From: CAYXTW01 sp964452645
GTDB taxonomy: Bacteria; Zixibacteria; MSB-5A5; GN15; PGXB01
Assembly: GCA_964452645.1 (NCBI GenBank)
Contig: CAYVMO010000003.1
Coordinates: 1 to 64,000, forward strand
Length of the DNA stretch: 64,000 bases
Direction: 5' to 3'
Shown here: positions 6,062-15,578 of the stretch, piece after piece
How positions within the stretch are numbered: the first letter of the stretch is position 1
Layout: the number at the start of each line of letters is the position of its first letter
Notes under the pieces: generated by a model
The model's database searches: none
Seen by the model: only the letters and a program-made list of their open reading frames with translations
Told to the model about the DNA's origin: nothing
Program-made: the position numbers and the translations under genes

Positions 6062-9055
6062 TCAGCCGGTCAGTCTGTGGAGTCTCTGCCGCGCGTCTTT
6101 GATTTCCTTGATTTCGATTTCGGGATTACCCCAGTATTTAAGAAGCTCTTTATAATTATCGATGGCCTGGTCCGTGTTGCCCAACGCTTCATACGCAATA
6201 CCGATATAGTAAGTCGACATTAATACTCTTATACCACTGCTGGTGACATTTTCACCACTCAGCAATTGATTAAGAGTCTCCATTCCCTTATCATATTTTC
6301 CGCTTAGAACCAACAATCTGCCCATTTCGAAAATGGCGTCGGAGCTTTGCTGGAATGGCAGACTTAACATTTTCTCCTCGGCCGCGATGATCGCCGCCGT
6401 ATCGGCACGTGTGTAGGAATCGAAGATATCCTGAATAGCATCGGCGATATTCCAGAGTTCATTGGGAATACTGGCCTTAAAGTATTCCAGGGCCTTATCA
6501 AATAATGTTTTGGCTTCTTCTTCATAATCCGGGCCCAACTTCATAAGCAAAGCCGGATAGTCAAAGGCTCGGAATTGTGTCGCCCATTTAGAACCTTCCT
6601 TGCCGTAATAAAGAGCGCTGTCGATGATCCCGAGATATAAATATAAGTCGGAAATCCGTTCATAGCCGATATGAATCTGGACGCTATCGCCGGTTCCCAG
6701 CGCCAGGTTGAGAGATTCGAAATGGAAATTGAGCGCTTTTTTGAAATCCCCATGCCAGTTCGCCAGATTTGCCCTTTGATTAAGATAAGTCAGCACCCGA
6801 TAGGGATCGTCACCGTGTTCGGTTTTAAAGACCTCGGCATAGTGAAGAGCCGTCTCGAAGTCACGTTTCAGGATATTGATTCTTATTAAATTAATCAGTG
6901 CATCGGGATTACCGGGCGCAATTACAAGAAGCTCCTGACATTCCTTGATGGCGTCATCATAACGAGAAAGGAAGGTATAAAAAGTGGACAGCAATTGATA
7001 TGAACTGGCCGCTTCGGGGTAATAAGCCTTCAACTTGTTGGCGTATTCAATACCCTTATCATAATTGGATTGATCTCCGAGAATGGTTATATAATTTTCC
7101 AGCGCCGGCTGGAATTTGGGATCGAGCATCAAGACGGTATCAAGCTGGGCCAGGGCCTGTTCCGGACTGCTTGATATCTGGTAAAGAAACACGGCGTAGA
7201 GCGAGCGTATCTCTTTGTCTTCCGGATAATTTTCTATAAAAGAGACCATTTTGGAGTAAGCAGCGTCGAATTTGTTGTAAAGAAAAGCGTCGACATATAT
7301 ATCCAGCATATCTTTATCTTTCCGGGGAAGTCGGTCCTTTAGCTTTGCGGCCGCGGCAAAAAATGGGACACTATTTTGCTGACGCCCCCTGAAATAGTCG
7401 GCCATGCCGATCCGCAAATACGCCAGGGCGAAAGAGGAGTCGATTTTTATGGCCTTTTCGAAGTATTTAATCGCTTCATCGTACTGGCTGAATTGAAACT
7501 GCTCCATACCCAGGATATATTGTTTATAAGCTTCCGGCGAGGATGATGTCAAATCGGAGATCTCTTTGTTGCCGGCCAGCATTTCTTTGGCGTTTAAAGA
7601 GACCGCTATTTTTTGGGTTAGACTGTCGATCAAAACAAATGGTTCTTCACCAATGACTTTCTCGCCCATAATAATCTGACCGGATGCGATGTCCTCCAGC
7701 CGAGCGTCAATCCTGATTTTATCGCCAAGTTTATAGAAGGATCCTGAGAGCGCCATCACCGCGCCGAGCGCTTTGGCGGCTTTAATATATTCCTGATGAC
7801 TTATGGCTTTATCGTTATCTTCCGTCGCTCTATCCAGACGATCAAGAATCCTGTTCCTCGAGATAATGTTCATTGATCCGCTCTGCGCGAGGTCGGTGAG
7901 AAGTATTTCAGGCAATCCCGCCTGGAGCCAGTCGAGTTCTTTATCACCGGTTTTGTTCACAAAGCCGAAAATCGCCAGGGCGTTTTCTTTGGCCTGTAAA
8001 CCGGGCGCGACGGTGACATCGGATTTTTTGCCGAGCCAGAAGAGGGCGACCACAGCAACCACACATAGAGCAAGAATAATCCCGAGGCTTTTACCGCTTA
8101 TAATAAAGGTACGGCTTTTTTTGAATTTCGGGATGTCACTTACCGCGGAAATCGAATCCGAAATCCCGCTGGCATATTGCCTTCTAAGACTGCGCAGATC
8201 AACGACCAGATCGCGCGTATCCTGATACCTGTCATTCCGGTCTTTTTGGAGACACTTATCGATAATTCTTTCAAGTTCAGCCGGAAGAGTTTCATTTTTC
8301 TGCCGTATCGGTTCATGTTTGACTTCCAGAATTTTGGCCATGACCGATACTTTTTCGGTCGCTTCAAATGGAAATTCGCCGGTAAACAGGCGGTATAACA
8401 AAATGCCGTAAGAAAAGATATCGGAGCGGGTATCGATTTTTTCACCGCGTACCTGCTCCGGCGACATATAGGTGACGGTGCCGAGGATTTTCCCTTCCTG
8501 AGTCAATTCATGGGAAATGGTGTCGCTCGTGTCGACCTCTCCGCCGAACGCCGATATCTCTAACGGTTTGGCCAGACCGAAGTCGAGTATTTTGGGATCG
8601 CCGTCAGGAGTTATTTTAATATTATCGCTTTTTATATCTCTATGGACAATGCCGAGTTTATGTGCCGCGGCCAGGCCATCGGCAATCTTCTCCGCCAATC
8701 GCAACAAATTAGTGACGGCGGGATTTCGACTCCGGATATAGTTCGTTAAGGTCTCGCCTTCGATATTCTCCATGACGATATAATTTAGATCGCGTCCGGA
8801 TTTCTCTTCTTTAGCGGTATCCATGTTATAGATGGCCATCACATTGGCGTGAGAAATTTTGGCCGCCGTTTGGGCTTCACGTTTGAACCTTGCCAGACGG
8901 TCGGCGCTATCGAAAAATTCCGATAGCAATATCTTGAGAGCAACATTGCGATTGAGTTTGGTATCCTCGGCCAGATACACTTCACCCATGCCGCCCTCGC
9001 CCAGTTTGCGAATAATCTTGAAATGGGCAAACATTTGTCCGGGTTCAAATATCAT
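6062..9055 (-). CDS. Transmembrane Ser/Thr protein kinase with TPR region
   Basis: A 997-residue PknB-type kinase. The kinase domain spans about 11-290: glycine loop LGEGGMGEVY, Lys41, catalytic HRD with Asp140, DFG with Asp158, and SPEQVRGE in the activation segment. A single transmembrane helix lies at 323-341. Beyond it, residues 360-480 form an alpha/beta region (AIFGFVNKTGDKELDWLQAG) like the one that follows kinase or cyclase domains in other TPR proteins, and about 500-990 is a run of tetratricopeptide repeats. The C-terminal part would lie across the membrane and could sense protein partners. The start codon is one base after the stop of the FHA-GAF-PP2C gene, so the two are surely co-translated and probably form a kinase and phosphatase pair. 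Confidence 0.93.
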   Translation of the reverse strand: MIFEPGQMFAHFKIIRKLGEGGMGEVYLAEDTKLNRNVALKILLSEFFDSADRLARFKREAQTAAKISHANVMAIYNMDTAKEEKSGRDLNYIVMENIEGETLTNYIRSRNPAVTNLLRLAEKIADGLAAAHKLGIVHRDIKSDNIKITPDGDPKILDFGLAKPLEISAFGGEVDTSDTISHELTQEGKILGTVTYMSPEQVRGEKIDTRSDIFSYGILLYRLFTGEFPFEATEKVSVMAKILEVKHEPIRQKNETLPAELERIIDKCLQKDRNDRYQDTRDLVVDLRSLRRQYASGISDSISAVSDIPKFKKSRTFIISGKSLGIILALCVVAVVALFWLGKKSDVTVAPGLQAKENALAIFGFVNKTGDKELDWLQAGLPEILLTDLAQSGSMNIISRNRILDRLDRATEDNDKAISHQEYIKAAKALGAVMALSGSFYKLGDKIRIDARLEDIASGQIIMGEKVIGEEPFVLIDSLTQKIAVSLNAKEMLAGNKEISDLTSSSPEAYKQYILGMEQFQFSQYDEAIKYFEKAIKIDSSFALAYLRIGMADYFRGRQQNSVPFFAAAAKLKDRLPRKDKDMLDIYVDAFLYNKFDAAYSKMVSFIENYPEDKEIRSLYAVFLYQISSSPEQALAQLDTVLMLDPKFQPALENYITILGDQSNYDKGIEYANKLKAYYPEAASSYQLLSTFYTFLSRYDDAIKECQELLVIAPGNPDALINLIRINILKRDFETALHYAEVFKTEHGDDPYRVLTYLNQRANLANWHGDFKKALNFHFESLNLALGTGDSVQIHIGYERISDLYLYLGIIDSALYYGKEGSKWATQFRAFDYPALLMKLGPDYEEEAKTLFDKALEYFKASIPNELWNIADAIQDIFDSYTRADTAAIIAAEEKMLSLPFQQSSDAIFEMGRLLVLSGKYDKGMETLNQLLSGENVTSSGIRVLMSTYYIGIAYEALGNTDQAIDNYKELLKYWGNPEIEIKEIKDARQRLHRLTG

Positions 9056-9056
9056 T

Positions 9057-10709
9057 TCAGTTTCTCTTAATTAGAAATATGGTTATATCATCGGAACGCG
9101 GGGCATCACCCATAAAATTATTTATATCATCCATGAGATGATCGACTATTTCCCGCGGGTGTTTCATTCTTGCTTCGACGACCAATCGCTCCATGCGCTC
9201 GTCGCCATATTGTATCTCATCACGCTGCGCCTCGGTAACGCCGTCGGAAAAAACAAAAAGAAGATCATCTTTTTCCAGTTGCACGACTCCTTCGGTCCAG
9301 TCGGCGAAGTCGAAGGCGCCAATCATCAGGCCACTAGTTTCCAGATATTCGACTTTTCCGTTGTTTCTTACGAGAAGGGGCGGATTATGCCCGGCGTTTA
9401 CGAATTTAATCTGATTCTTATCCCGATCGACGACACCGATAAATAAAGTAGCGAAATCGCCCGAAGCGCTGTATCGGTGCATCTGGAGAGAAACTCTTTT
9501 AACGACCTGACTTAATTCGAAATCGTCCGACTCGTATAAAATTCTGAAAGACGCCAGAATATTGGACATCAGCAAGGCCGCCCCCAATCCTTTTCCGGAA
9601 ACGTCGGCCACCATAAACAGCAGCCTGCCGTCGGAAAGCCGTTCAATATCATAAAGATCACCACCCACCGAATACGATTGCTCCTGAAAGGCGCAAAGTT
9701 CAAATCCGGGAAGTTCCGGCGGTTTGGTCACCAGAAGATTTTTCTGAATCAGTGAGGCTCGTCGTAATTCGGCCTCGATCAAATGTTTTTCCTGTCTTTC
9801 GGTCAGCAGTTCGTAATTGAGAAGGCGCGAAGCGATAATATTGCCGAACGTGGCCAGAACACGCATTTGTTCATCATTATACGAGTGAACCGGATTGGTG
9901 GTATCGGTATAAAGGATTCCCAGCACCCGGCCTTCGTCGAAAAGAGGGACGGCTATCGCCGATTTTATCCGTGACATGATGATGGATTTCTGCTCGGCGA
10001 AACGAGGATCATCCTGCGGATTTCCGATCAGGATCGAATTTTTATTGCTCATGATTTCATTAACGATGGTTCGCGACAGGGTGAAAGTCCCGGGGTCCTT
10101 TCCGCCCGGGAGATACATCGCCTCGGTAATAACTTCCTGACGATCCTCGGAAACGGTTAATATGGCCAGCCTTTCGGCAGGGATAATTTTCGATATCAGG
10201 GTCAATGATTTTTTCAGCATTATCTCTTTCGGTTCCGGAAGGACCAGCATTTTAGCCATCTCAAATAAAGTGGGGAGAAGTTCGGGAATATCGGCCGCTT
10301 TCGTCGGCAACGGTTTCAAGGCTTCATCGATGGATAGAAAGATGGAGTTTTCGGGATCGATATCGGAGAGTCTGGTTCGGGTAGTACTGATCGGCGCAGT
10401 GCCGGCATCATCACCCTGGGTCAATCTGAACTCGGTGTGTCCGAACATAATTAAATCGTTGACCTTAACCGGTATCAGCGCACCGACCCGTTTTCCATTG
10501 ACGAAAGTGCCGTTATGGCTTTCAAGGTCAATCAGGGAGCAGGAATCGCCGTCCTGCCCGATTTCGATTCTGGCGTGGTCTCTGGAAACCGTCTTATGCG
10601 GAATATGAATGTCGCTGCCCGATTTACGGCCGACTATATAAACGCCCGGCTCCAGAGTCCAGGAGTATAGTCTTTTGCCGTCGGTTCCAACGAGCTTCAG
10701 CATATTCAT
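9057..10709 (-). CDS. FHA-GAF-PP2C (SpoIIE/RsbU-type) phosphatase
   Basis: A 550-residue soluble signalling protein. Residues 15-95 are an FHA domain (Gly27-Arg28, SRDH at 42-45, SHNGT at 64-68) that binds phosphothreonine. A GAF domain follows (about 165-300), then a short coiled coil (TERQEKHLIEAELRRA) and a PP2C/SpoIIE phosphatase domain (about 330-550) with metal-site motifs GGDLYD, VADVSGKG and FSDGVTEA. Such enzymes dephosphorylate Ser/Thr on anti-sigma antagonists or kinase substrates. The FHA domain likely docks on the autophosphorylated kinase encoded one base downstream. A clear promoter precedes it, so this gene leads the two-gene operon. Confidence 0.93.
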   Translation of the reverse strand: MNMLKLVGTDGKRLYSWTLEPGVYIVGRKSGSDIHIPHKTVSRDHARIEIGQDGDSCSLIDLESHNGTFVNGKRVGALIPVKVNDLIMFGHTEFRLTQGDDAGTAPISTTRTRLSDIDPENSIFLSIDEALKPLPTKAADIPELLPTLFEMAKMLVLPEPKEIMLKKSLTLISKIIPAERLAILTVSEDRQEVITEAMYLPGGKDPGTFTLSRTIVNEIMSNKNSILIGNPQDDPRFAEQKSIIMSRIKSAIAVPLFDEGRVLGILYTDTTNPVHSYNDEQMRVLATFGNIIASRLLNYELLTERQEKHLIEAELRRASLIQKNLLVTKPPELPGFELCAFQEQSYSVGGDLYDIERLSDGRLLFMVADVSGKGLGAALLMSNILASFRILYESDDFELSQVVKRVSLQMHRYSASGDFATLFIGVVDRDKNQIKFVNAGHNPPLLVRNNGKVEYLETSGLMIGAFDFADWTEGVVQLEKDDLLFVFSDGVTEAQRDEIQYGDERMERLVVEARMKHPREIVDHLMDDINNFMGDAPRSDDITIFLIKRN

Positions 10710-10739
10710 TATACGTCCATAAAGACAATCAGCTGTTGT

Positions 10740-10768
10740 AGAATAAACTATTTATAATACGAAGTCAA
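10740..10768 (-). promoter_or_regulatory. Sigma-70 promoter of the phosphatase-kinase operon
   Basis: On the minus strand TTGACT (10768-10763), 17 bases, TATTCT (10745-10740). The start of transcription would lie near 10733, about 25 bases before the ATG at 10709. Confidence 0.65.
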
Positions 10769-10867
10769 CGCCATTGTGCGATAGTGCCATGCAATATTAA
10801 TTAGTGTTTCCAAATATATTTTTAATTCCTTTAGAAATTGCCGTCGGTTCAGCCGGCTGAATAACAA

Positions 10868-10909
10868 AAGCCGGTTTTTCTTCCCGATAATCAGGTGAAA
10901 AACCGGCTT
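10868..10909 (-). terminator. Hairpin terminator after the large lipoprotein gene
   Basis: A 13-base perfect stem (10868-10880 with 10897-10909, aagccggtttttc/gaaaaaccggctt) with a 16-base loop lies 18 bases after the stop codon at 10928. Read on the minus strand it ends in a short T-rich stretch (ttttgtt), as expected for an intrinsic terminator. It also shields the downstream phosphatase promoter from read-through. Confidence 0.7.
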
Positions 10910-10927
10910 ATTACGTCATATTATTTA

Positions 10928-13900
10928 CTATCTCGTCGCCGTCATGTTCTTCAGGACCGAGAAATTCTTGGAGCGATTGTTGGCGACGACCAAATCTCGG
11001 TAGGCATCGCCGTCAATAAAGTCCGCAATCACCGATATTGGTCCTTCACCCGCCCAATAATTGATTGCCGATTGGAAGGTTCCGTCGCCGTTTCCCAGAT
11101 AAACTGAAACGCTGTCGGAATTTATATTGGCAACGACTAAATCATTAAAGCCATCATTGTCCATATCGGCAGCGAATACGGAACGAGGCCCGTCGCCCGT
11201 GGCGTATGGAGAGCCGGCCGCAAAGCTGCCGTCACCATTGTTTAGCATGATGTACATATTGTTTGACAGAGTATTCACCACGGCCAGGTCAAGGTATGCA
11301 TCACCATTGAATTCGGACAGAAAAACGGAAGTAGGTCCACTTCCAACATCGTAGTTAACTGCCGGCATAAATGTACTGTCAGAGCTGTTGTAGAGCAGAA
11401 CCGAGACATTATTTGAATTCATATTTGAAACAATCAGATCTAATGAATCCCCGTCGTTATCAATATCCCTGGAGGTTATTGCGATGGGACCATCGCCCGC
11501 GGGATAGCTGATGTCGTCTTGATACTTAAAACCTATATCCAAATCCAACTTTCCGAAATAGGCATACCCGGCCTCTCCCAAAGCAATAATCGGCTTATTT
11601 GTCAAATCAATGGCGGAAACCTGAGCCATATTCCCCCAAGTATCCAGGCTTCCTGTTTCCGGACCAATAATGATTGCGTCGAATTGCGAGAAATCAGTTG
11701 ATAAGACTGTATCCCTTTTAACTCGAGTAAAGGCAAAGTTTTTCGACTCAATAAGAGATTTGAATTTATCTGACGTCGTTATGTCAGTCGAATAGACGTA
11801 AGCAATCGAAACGCCAGTCCCGGCAAAAATATCATCTGACGAGTTGATGGCAAGAGAGTGAATATAGACTTTTAACAGGCCATTGTTGATTTGTGTCCAG
11901 CTGTCGCCATTGTCAATAGAGCGGAAAACACCGCCGCCAGTCCCGGCGAAAATATCACCTGACGAGTTGATGGTAAGAGCTTGAACAGATTTATTTGTCA
12001 GGCCATCGTTGATTTGCGTCCAACTGCCGCCACCGTCAATAGAGCGGAAAATACCGTCGCCATTAGTCCCGGCAAAAATATCACCTGACGAGTTGATGGT
12101 AAGAACTTGAACAGGGGTATTTGTCAGACCATTGTTGATTTGCGTCCAGTTACAGCTGTCGTCGTCGCAGTGGGTTGAGCGGTAGACACCGCCGCTATTA
12201 GACCCGGCAAAAATATCGCCCGAATCGTTGATGGCAAGAGCAATAACATAGGGACTCAGGCCGGAATATTTTCGCGTCCAGCTGTCACCGTTATCGATTG
12301 AGCGGAAAACATGGTAGCCATTAGTCCCGGCAAAAATAACTCCCGAGGAGTCGATGGCAATGGCAGAAACATTGATATAATTATCTGTCATGCCATTGTT
12401 GATTTGTGTCCAGCTGTTGCCGTTATCAGTGGAGCGGAAAACACCGCCGCTTTTGGTCCCGGCAAAAATATCACCTGACGAGTTGACAGCGAGAGCTTGA
12501 ACAGGGGTATTTGTCAGGCCATTATTGATTTGCGCCCAGTTGTCGCCGTTGTCGGTTGAGCGGAGAACACCGCCATTAGTCCCGGCGAAAATATCACCGG
12601 AAGAGTTAATGGTAAAAGCAAAAACAAAGGTATTTGTCAGGCTGCTATTGATTTGCGTCCAGCTGTCGCCGTTGTCGGTTGAGCGGAAAACACCGCTACT
12701 GTCCGATTTAGCCATATAATGTAAGACATTGCCGAATAAATCCTTGCCGGTCTGAGTCATGTAGGCCGGGGAATTGGTAAATCCCCAGAGAAAATATCTG
12801 CTTTGTTCCAGTGCCAGCGAATAATGATAAGGATCGTCGGATTCACGACCAAGCAGAATTACGTCCGACGGCATATATGGCAGGTATATAGCCCTATTGC
12901 CGGTAGTGCTGTATAATTGAATAATACCATCCGGAGGTACGTTCATCGAATCAGGCGCGTTGAAAATCTGATGATTCGCATCAACTACATAAATATCATT
13001 TTGACTTCTGAGCCATCCTTGGGGATCGGTAAAACTCCCATTGCCGTTATTCAACAGGATGTATATACTGTCGGATTCAAAACAGGCTACCATAATATCA
13101 TTATCACCGTCGCCATCCAGGTCGCCTGCAGTAATCGACATTGGTTTATATCCTACCCGACTATTGACTGAACGGGGAAATGCACCATTGCCATCGTTAA
13201 ACAAAGTGGTAATCATTGTTACCGTATTGTATGAATTCGCTACGGCCAGATCCAAAGCATTATCACCATTAAAATCAGCCACGCAGATATCATGAGGCTC
13301 CCGGCCGACACTAAAGGTCTCGGGCGCAGCGTATGAGTTGTCACCATTATTCAGAAAGACGTTGACATTGTTATCATTCTTGTTTGTCGTCACCAGATCG
13401 GGATAACTGTCACTGTTTAGATCCGCAGAAACGATACAACTCGGCCCATAACCGGTCGCATAATTTCGGGGAAAAGCGAAGCGGGACCATTTCGTTTTGC
13501 CGGACGGAACGTTGGAAATTGCCGACCAGTTTAAGGCGCTGTCGGCGGATTTGATGGCAAAATAATGAGTCGTGTCATAGCGGAGTCCGGTCACGAGGAA
13601 CGTTTCGGTCGTTCCCGCCGTACCGGGCGTCGGTTCGAATTTACATTGCGAAGCCTGATTCCAGTTAGATGAATCTATGGTGCTGATGCTGTATCTTATA
13701 TCATATTGAGTATACGGTCCTTCGGCCGCATCGCCGGGCGCCGTCCATGTAAGAGTGATAGCGTTGCGGGCGCTATCGACCACCGCCAAATCGGCAACCA
13801 CGGAAACGGCCTCGGTGGTGACATCGTCGTTGACGGATACATCCGACCAGTTATTTTGTTCATCCGAAGCGCGTATCGCAAAATAATAATGCGTATTGGA

Positions 13901-14566
13901 TTTTAAACCGGTAACTCTCATAGTATCCATTTCACCGGCAGCCGACGGGATGGGGATACCGGAGCAACTTGTGGCGGTATTCCAATTGGCGTCGGTAATC
14001 TCTATCGTATCACGCTTGACATTGTAGCGTGTCGCCATTCCGACGGCGCCATCATCGCCCGGAGCGGTCCAGGTCAGAATAGCACCGTACGATGTAGAAT
14101 CCACGATTACCAGATCGGTGATTTGGGCGGGAGGAATTGTATCAGGAGTGGTGGTTCCGATGACGATATTCGATAAAGCCGACCAATTGCCGGCCTCATC
14201 GACCGATTTGAGACCGATGTAGTATTTCACATTACTTGTCAGTCCGGATATGACAGCACTATCGATTGCCCCGGCGGCCCGGGGAGTCGGTTCATTTGAG
14301 GCTTCAATCGCCGATTCCCAGTCAGTCTCGGTGGATATCGTAGTAGTCGAATAGCGAAGATCATAACCCTTTGCGGTGCCGCTGTTGCCGTCGTCTCCGG
14401 GGGCAGTCCAGCTTAGTTCCAACGAGCTATTCGTAACGTTCACGATGGCAAGGTCGCTGATCGCAGCGGGCGCGGTTTTGTCTCCGGCTCCTGTGACATC
14501 ATTATCGCTGCATGAAAGAAACGTAAAGCTTAAGGCCAAAAGCCAAATTATAATCTTCTTATGCAC
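10928..14566 (-). CDS. Large lipoprotein: FN3, FG-GAP and BNR repeats with a split amidotransferase-like domain
   Basis: A 1,212-residue surface lipoprotein. The start is GTG at 14566: TAAGGAGG lies six bases upstream and the promoter at 14619-14647 rules out the longer frame. A hydrophobic signal ends in FLSC (lipobox), then come three fibronectin-III domains, FG-GAP/VCBS units (NSDSYPDL, NGDNALDL), a foreign block, and more FG-GAP units. The block (11531-13021) holds, in order, a segment ending in FTNSPAYMTQTGKDLFGNVL, seven BNR units of the type FRSTDNGDSWTQIN, and a segment with FDAIIIGPETG and PIIALGEAGYAYFG. Joined the other way round, these two segments would make one glutamine-amidotransferase-like domain. 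It is likely an outer-surface adhesin or scaffold. Its partner is unknown. Confidence 0.85.
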   Translation of the reverse strand: MHKKIIIWLLALSFTFLSCSDNDVTGAGDKTAPAAISDLAIVNVTNSSLELSWTAPGDDGNSGTAKGYDLRYSTTTISTETDWESAIEASNEPTPRAAGAIDSAVISGLTSNVKYYIGLKSVDEAGNWSALSNIVIGTTTPDTIPPAQITDLVIVDSTSYGAILTWTAPGDDGAVGMATRYNVKRDTIEITDANWNTATSCSGIPIPSAAGEMDTMRVTGLKSNTHYYFAIRASDEQNNWSDVSVNDDVTTEAVSVVADLAVVDSARNAITLTWTAPGDAAEGPYTQYDIRYSISTIDSSNWNQASQCKFEPTPGTAGTTETFLVTGLRYDTTHYFAIKSADSALNWSAISNVPSGKTKWSRFAFPRNYATGYGPSCIVSADLNSDSYPDLVTTNKNDNNVNVFLNNGDNSYAAPETFSVGREPHDICVADFNGDNALDLAVANSYNTVTMITTLFNDGNGAFPRSVNSRVGYKPMSITAGDLDGDGDNDIMVACFESDSIYILLNNGNGSFTDPQGWLRSQNDIYVVDANHQIFNAPDSMNVPPDGIIQLYSTTGNRAIYLPYMPSDVILLGRESDDPYHYSLALEQSRYFLWGFTNSPAYMTQTGKDLFGNVLHYMAKSDSSGVFRSTDNGDSWTQINSSLTNTFVFAFTINSSGDIFAGTNGGVLRSTDNGDNWAQINNGLTNTPVQALAVNSSGDIFAGTKSGGVFRSTDNGNSWTQINNGMTDNYINVSAIAIDSSGVIFAGTNGYHVFRSIDNGDSWTRKYSGLSPYVIALAINDSGDIFAGSNSGGVYRSTHCDDDSCNWTQINNGLTNTPVQVLTINSSGDIFAGTNGDGIFRSIDGGGSWTQINDGLTNKSVQALTINSSGDIFAGTGGGVFRSIDNGDSWTQINNGLLKVYIHSLAINSSDDIFAGTGVSIAYVYSTDITTSDKFKSLIESKNFAFTRVKRDTVLSTDFSQFDAIIIGPETGSLDTWGNMAQVSAIDLTNKPIIALGEAGYAYFGKLDLDIGFKYQDDISYPAGDGPIAITSRDIDNDGDSLDLIVSNMNSNNVSVLLYNSSDSTFMPAVNYDVGSGPTSVFLSEFNGDAYLDLAVVNTLSNNMYIMLNNGDGSFAAGSPYATGDGPRSVFAADMDNDGFNDLVVANINSDSVSVYLGNGDGTFQSAINYWAGEGPISVIADFIDGDAYRDLVVANNRSKNFSVLKNMTATR
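11815..12710 (-). repeat. Tandem BNR-coding repeats inside the lipoprotein gene
   Basis: Seven in-frame units of roughly 110-140 bases, each coding for a variant of VFRSTDNGDSWTQIN followed by SSGDIFAGT. The DNA itself is strongly repeated (for example gtccagctgtcgccgttgtc and gagttgatggtaagagcttg recur almost unchanged), which indicates recent unit duplication or homogenisation. Confidence 0.85.
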
Positions 14567-14618
14567 ACCAATCCTCCTTATAAGATTTCGATTTACCTGT
14601 ATATCCAATTTGCCCAGC

Positions 14619-14647
14619 AAGATAAATCGATAAGACAACCCTGTCAA
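14619..14647 (-). promoter_or_regulatory. Sigma-70 promoter of the large lipoprotein gene
   Basis: On the minus strand TTGACA (14647-14642), 17 bases, TATCTT (14624-14619). The predicted transcript starts near 14612, which supports the GTG start at 14566 rather than a start at 14647. Confidence 0.7.
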
Positions 14648-14895
14648 GCGAAATCGGATAAAGCTGCCTTTTTGGAATAGACGGCTTATAAGGGTGTCCT
14701 GTTGAATTTTTCTACTGATTTACGTCAATATAAAACCAATCTTATTCAGAATGGAAGACGCTATTGTCCGGCGATGATTTTGTTGTAGTTTCAACTTGCC
14801 GCGTAATTGCCCATTTTTCATCGACTCGAAAAGCACTCGATTTATAAGGAAAATATGCTATAACGAGATTTTCGCCTATCCGTATTCCATATGCT

Positions 14896-15552
14896 TTAAA
14901 GATTGAATCGAAATCCGCCAGTCATGGCTATACCGGATACATTATGGCTTTCACTCTGGTCGGCGTATTCGACGCCGGAAGGTATCAGAAAATATGAAAG
15001 TCTTACGGCAACGGCGGCGTCACCGCTTAAATACTGGTCAATCTCAATCCCGGCGATTAAACCAAATCCCGATTTTAGGAAGTCGTAGTCATATTTTACC
15101 GAATTATATGTTTCCTCACCTTCCAGTAAAAAATAACCCAGTCCGAGTTGAGCCTTGACATTAAAGGCGCTGCTGCTCATAAGGTAAGGTCTAACCGAAA
15201 CCCCGAAATGAACGATGCCGGCCGTGGCGGCTAAAGTATTACTGTCTGACGAGGCGTAGTTTTCCCATTCGCTGACATCCAAATTAGTATATCCGGTGCT
15301 TAATACGATTGTCCACCATTGAACGACGGCCAATTCCAGATCGGCCTCGGAGGATATTCCTTTTTTAAAGTATCGGATTGACGGGTTAATCCGGGCCTGA
15401 GTCCAGCCGCCCTGTGGAAAAAAATATCCGATATTTATTCCTACCGATGAGCGCGCCGATTCCTTTTGAGTCTGGGCTGTCAATCCTGGCGAAAAGATTA
15501 ATATAATACATAAGGTGGCGATTAAGAACTTTATCAGATTTGGTATTTTCAT
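14896..15552 (-). CDS. Small outer-membrane beta-barrel-like protein
   Basis: A 218-residue secreted protein. The chosen ATG at 15552 is preceded by AAGGGG; a longer frame exists but lacks a ribosome site. The signal peptide has a long hydrophobic core (FLIATLCIILIFSPG) and likely ends at GLTAQ. The rest alternates polar and hydrophobic residues with many Tyr, Gly and Ser, and ends in aromatic-rich strands and GFRFNL, with a hydrophobic final residue as in beta-barrel proteins. Segments such as VSVRPYL and KAQLGLGYFLLEGEE fit an OmpW or OmpA-like eight-strand barrel, though no family is recognised with certainty. It lies 26 bases after the small secreted protein gene and is likely co-transcribed. 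Confidence 0.7.
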   Translation of the reverse strand: MKIPNLIKFLIATLCIILIFSPGLTAQTQKESARSSVGINIGYFFPQGGWTQARINPSIRYFKKGISSEADLELAVVQWWTIVLSTGYTNLDVSEWENYASSDSNTLAATAGIVHFGVSVRPYLMSSSAFNVKAQLGLGYFLLEGEETYNSVKYDYDFLKSGFGLIAGIEIDQYLSGDAAVAVRLSYFLIPSGVEYADQSESHNVSGIAMTGGFRFNL

Positions 15553-15578
15553 TTTTTCCCCTTTTTTAATGATAATCG

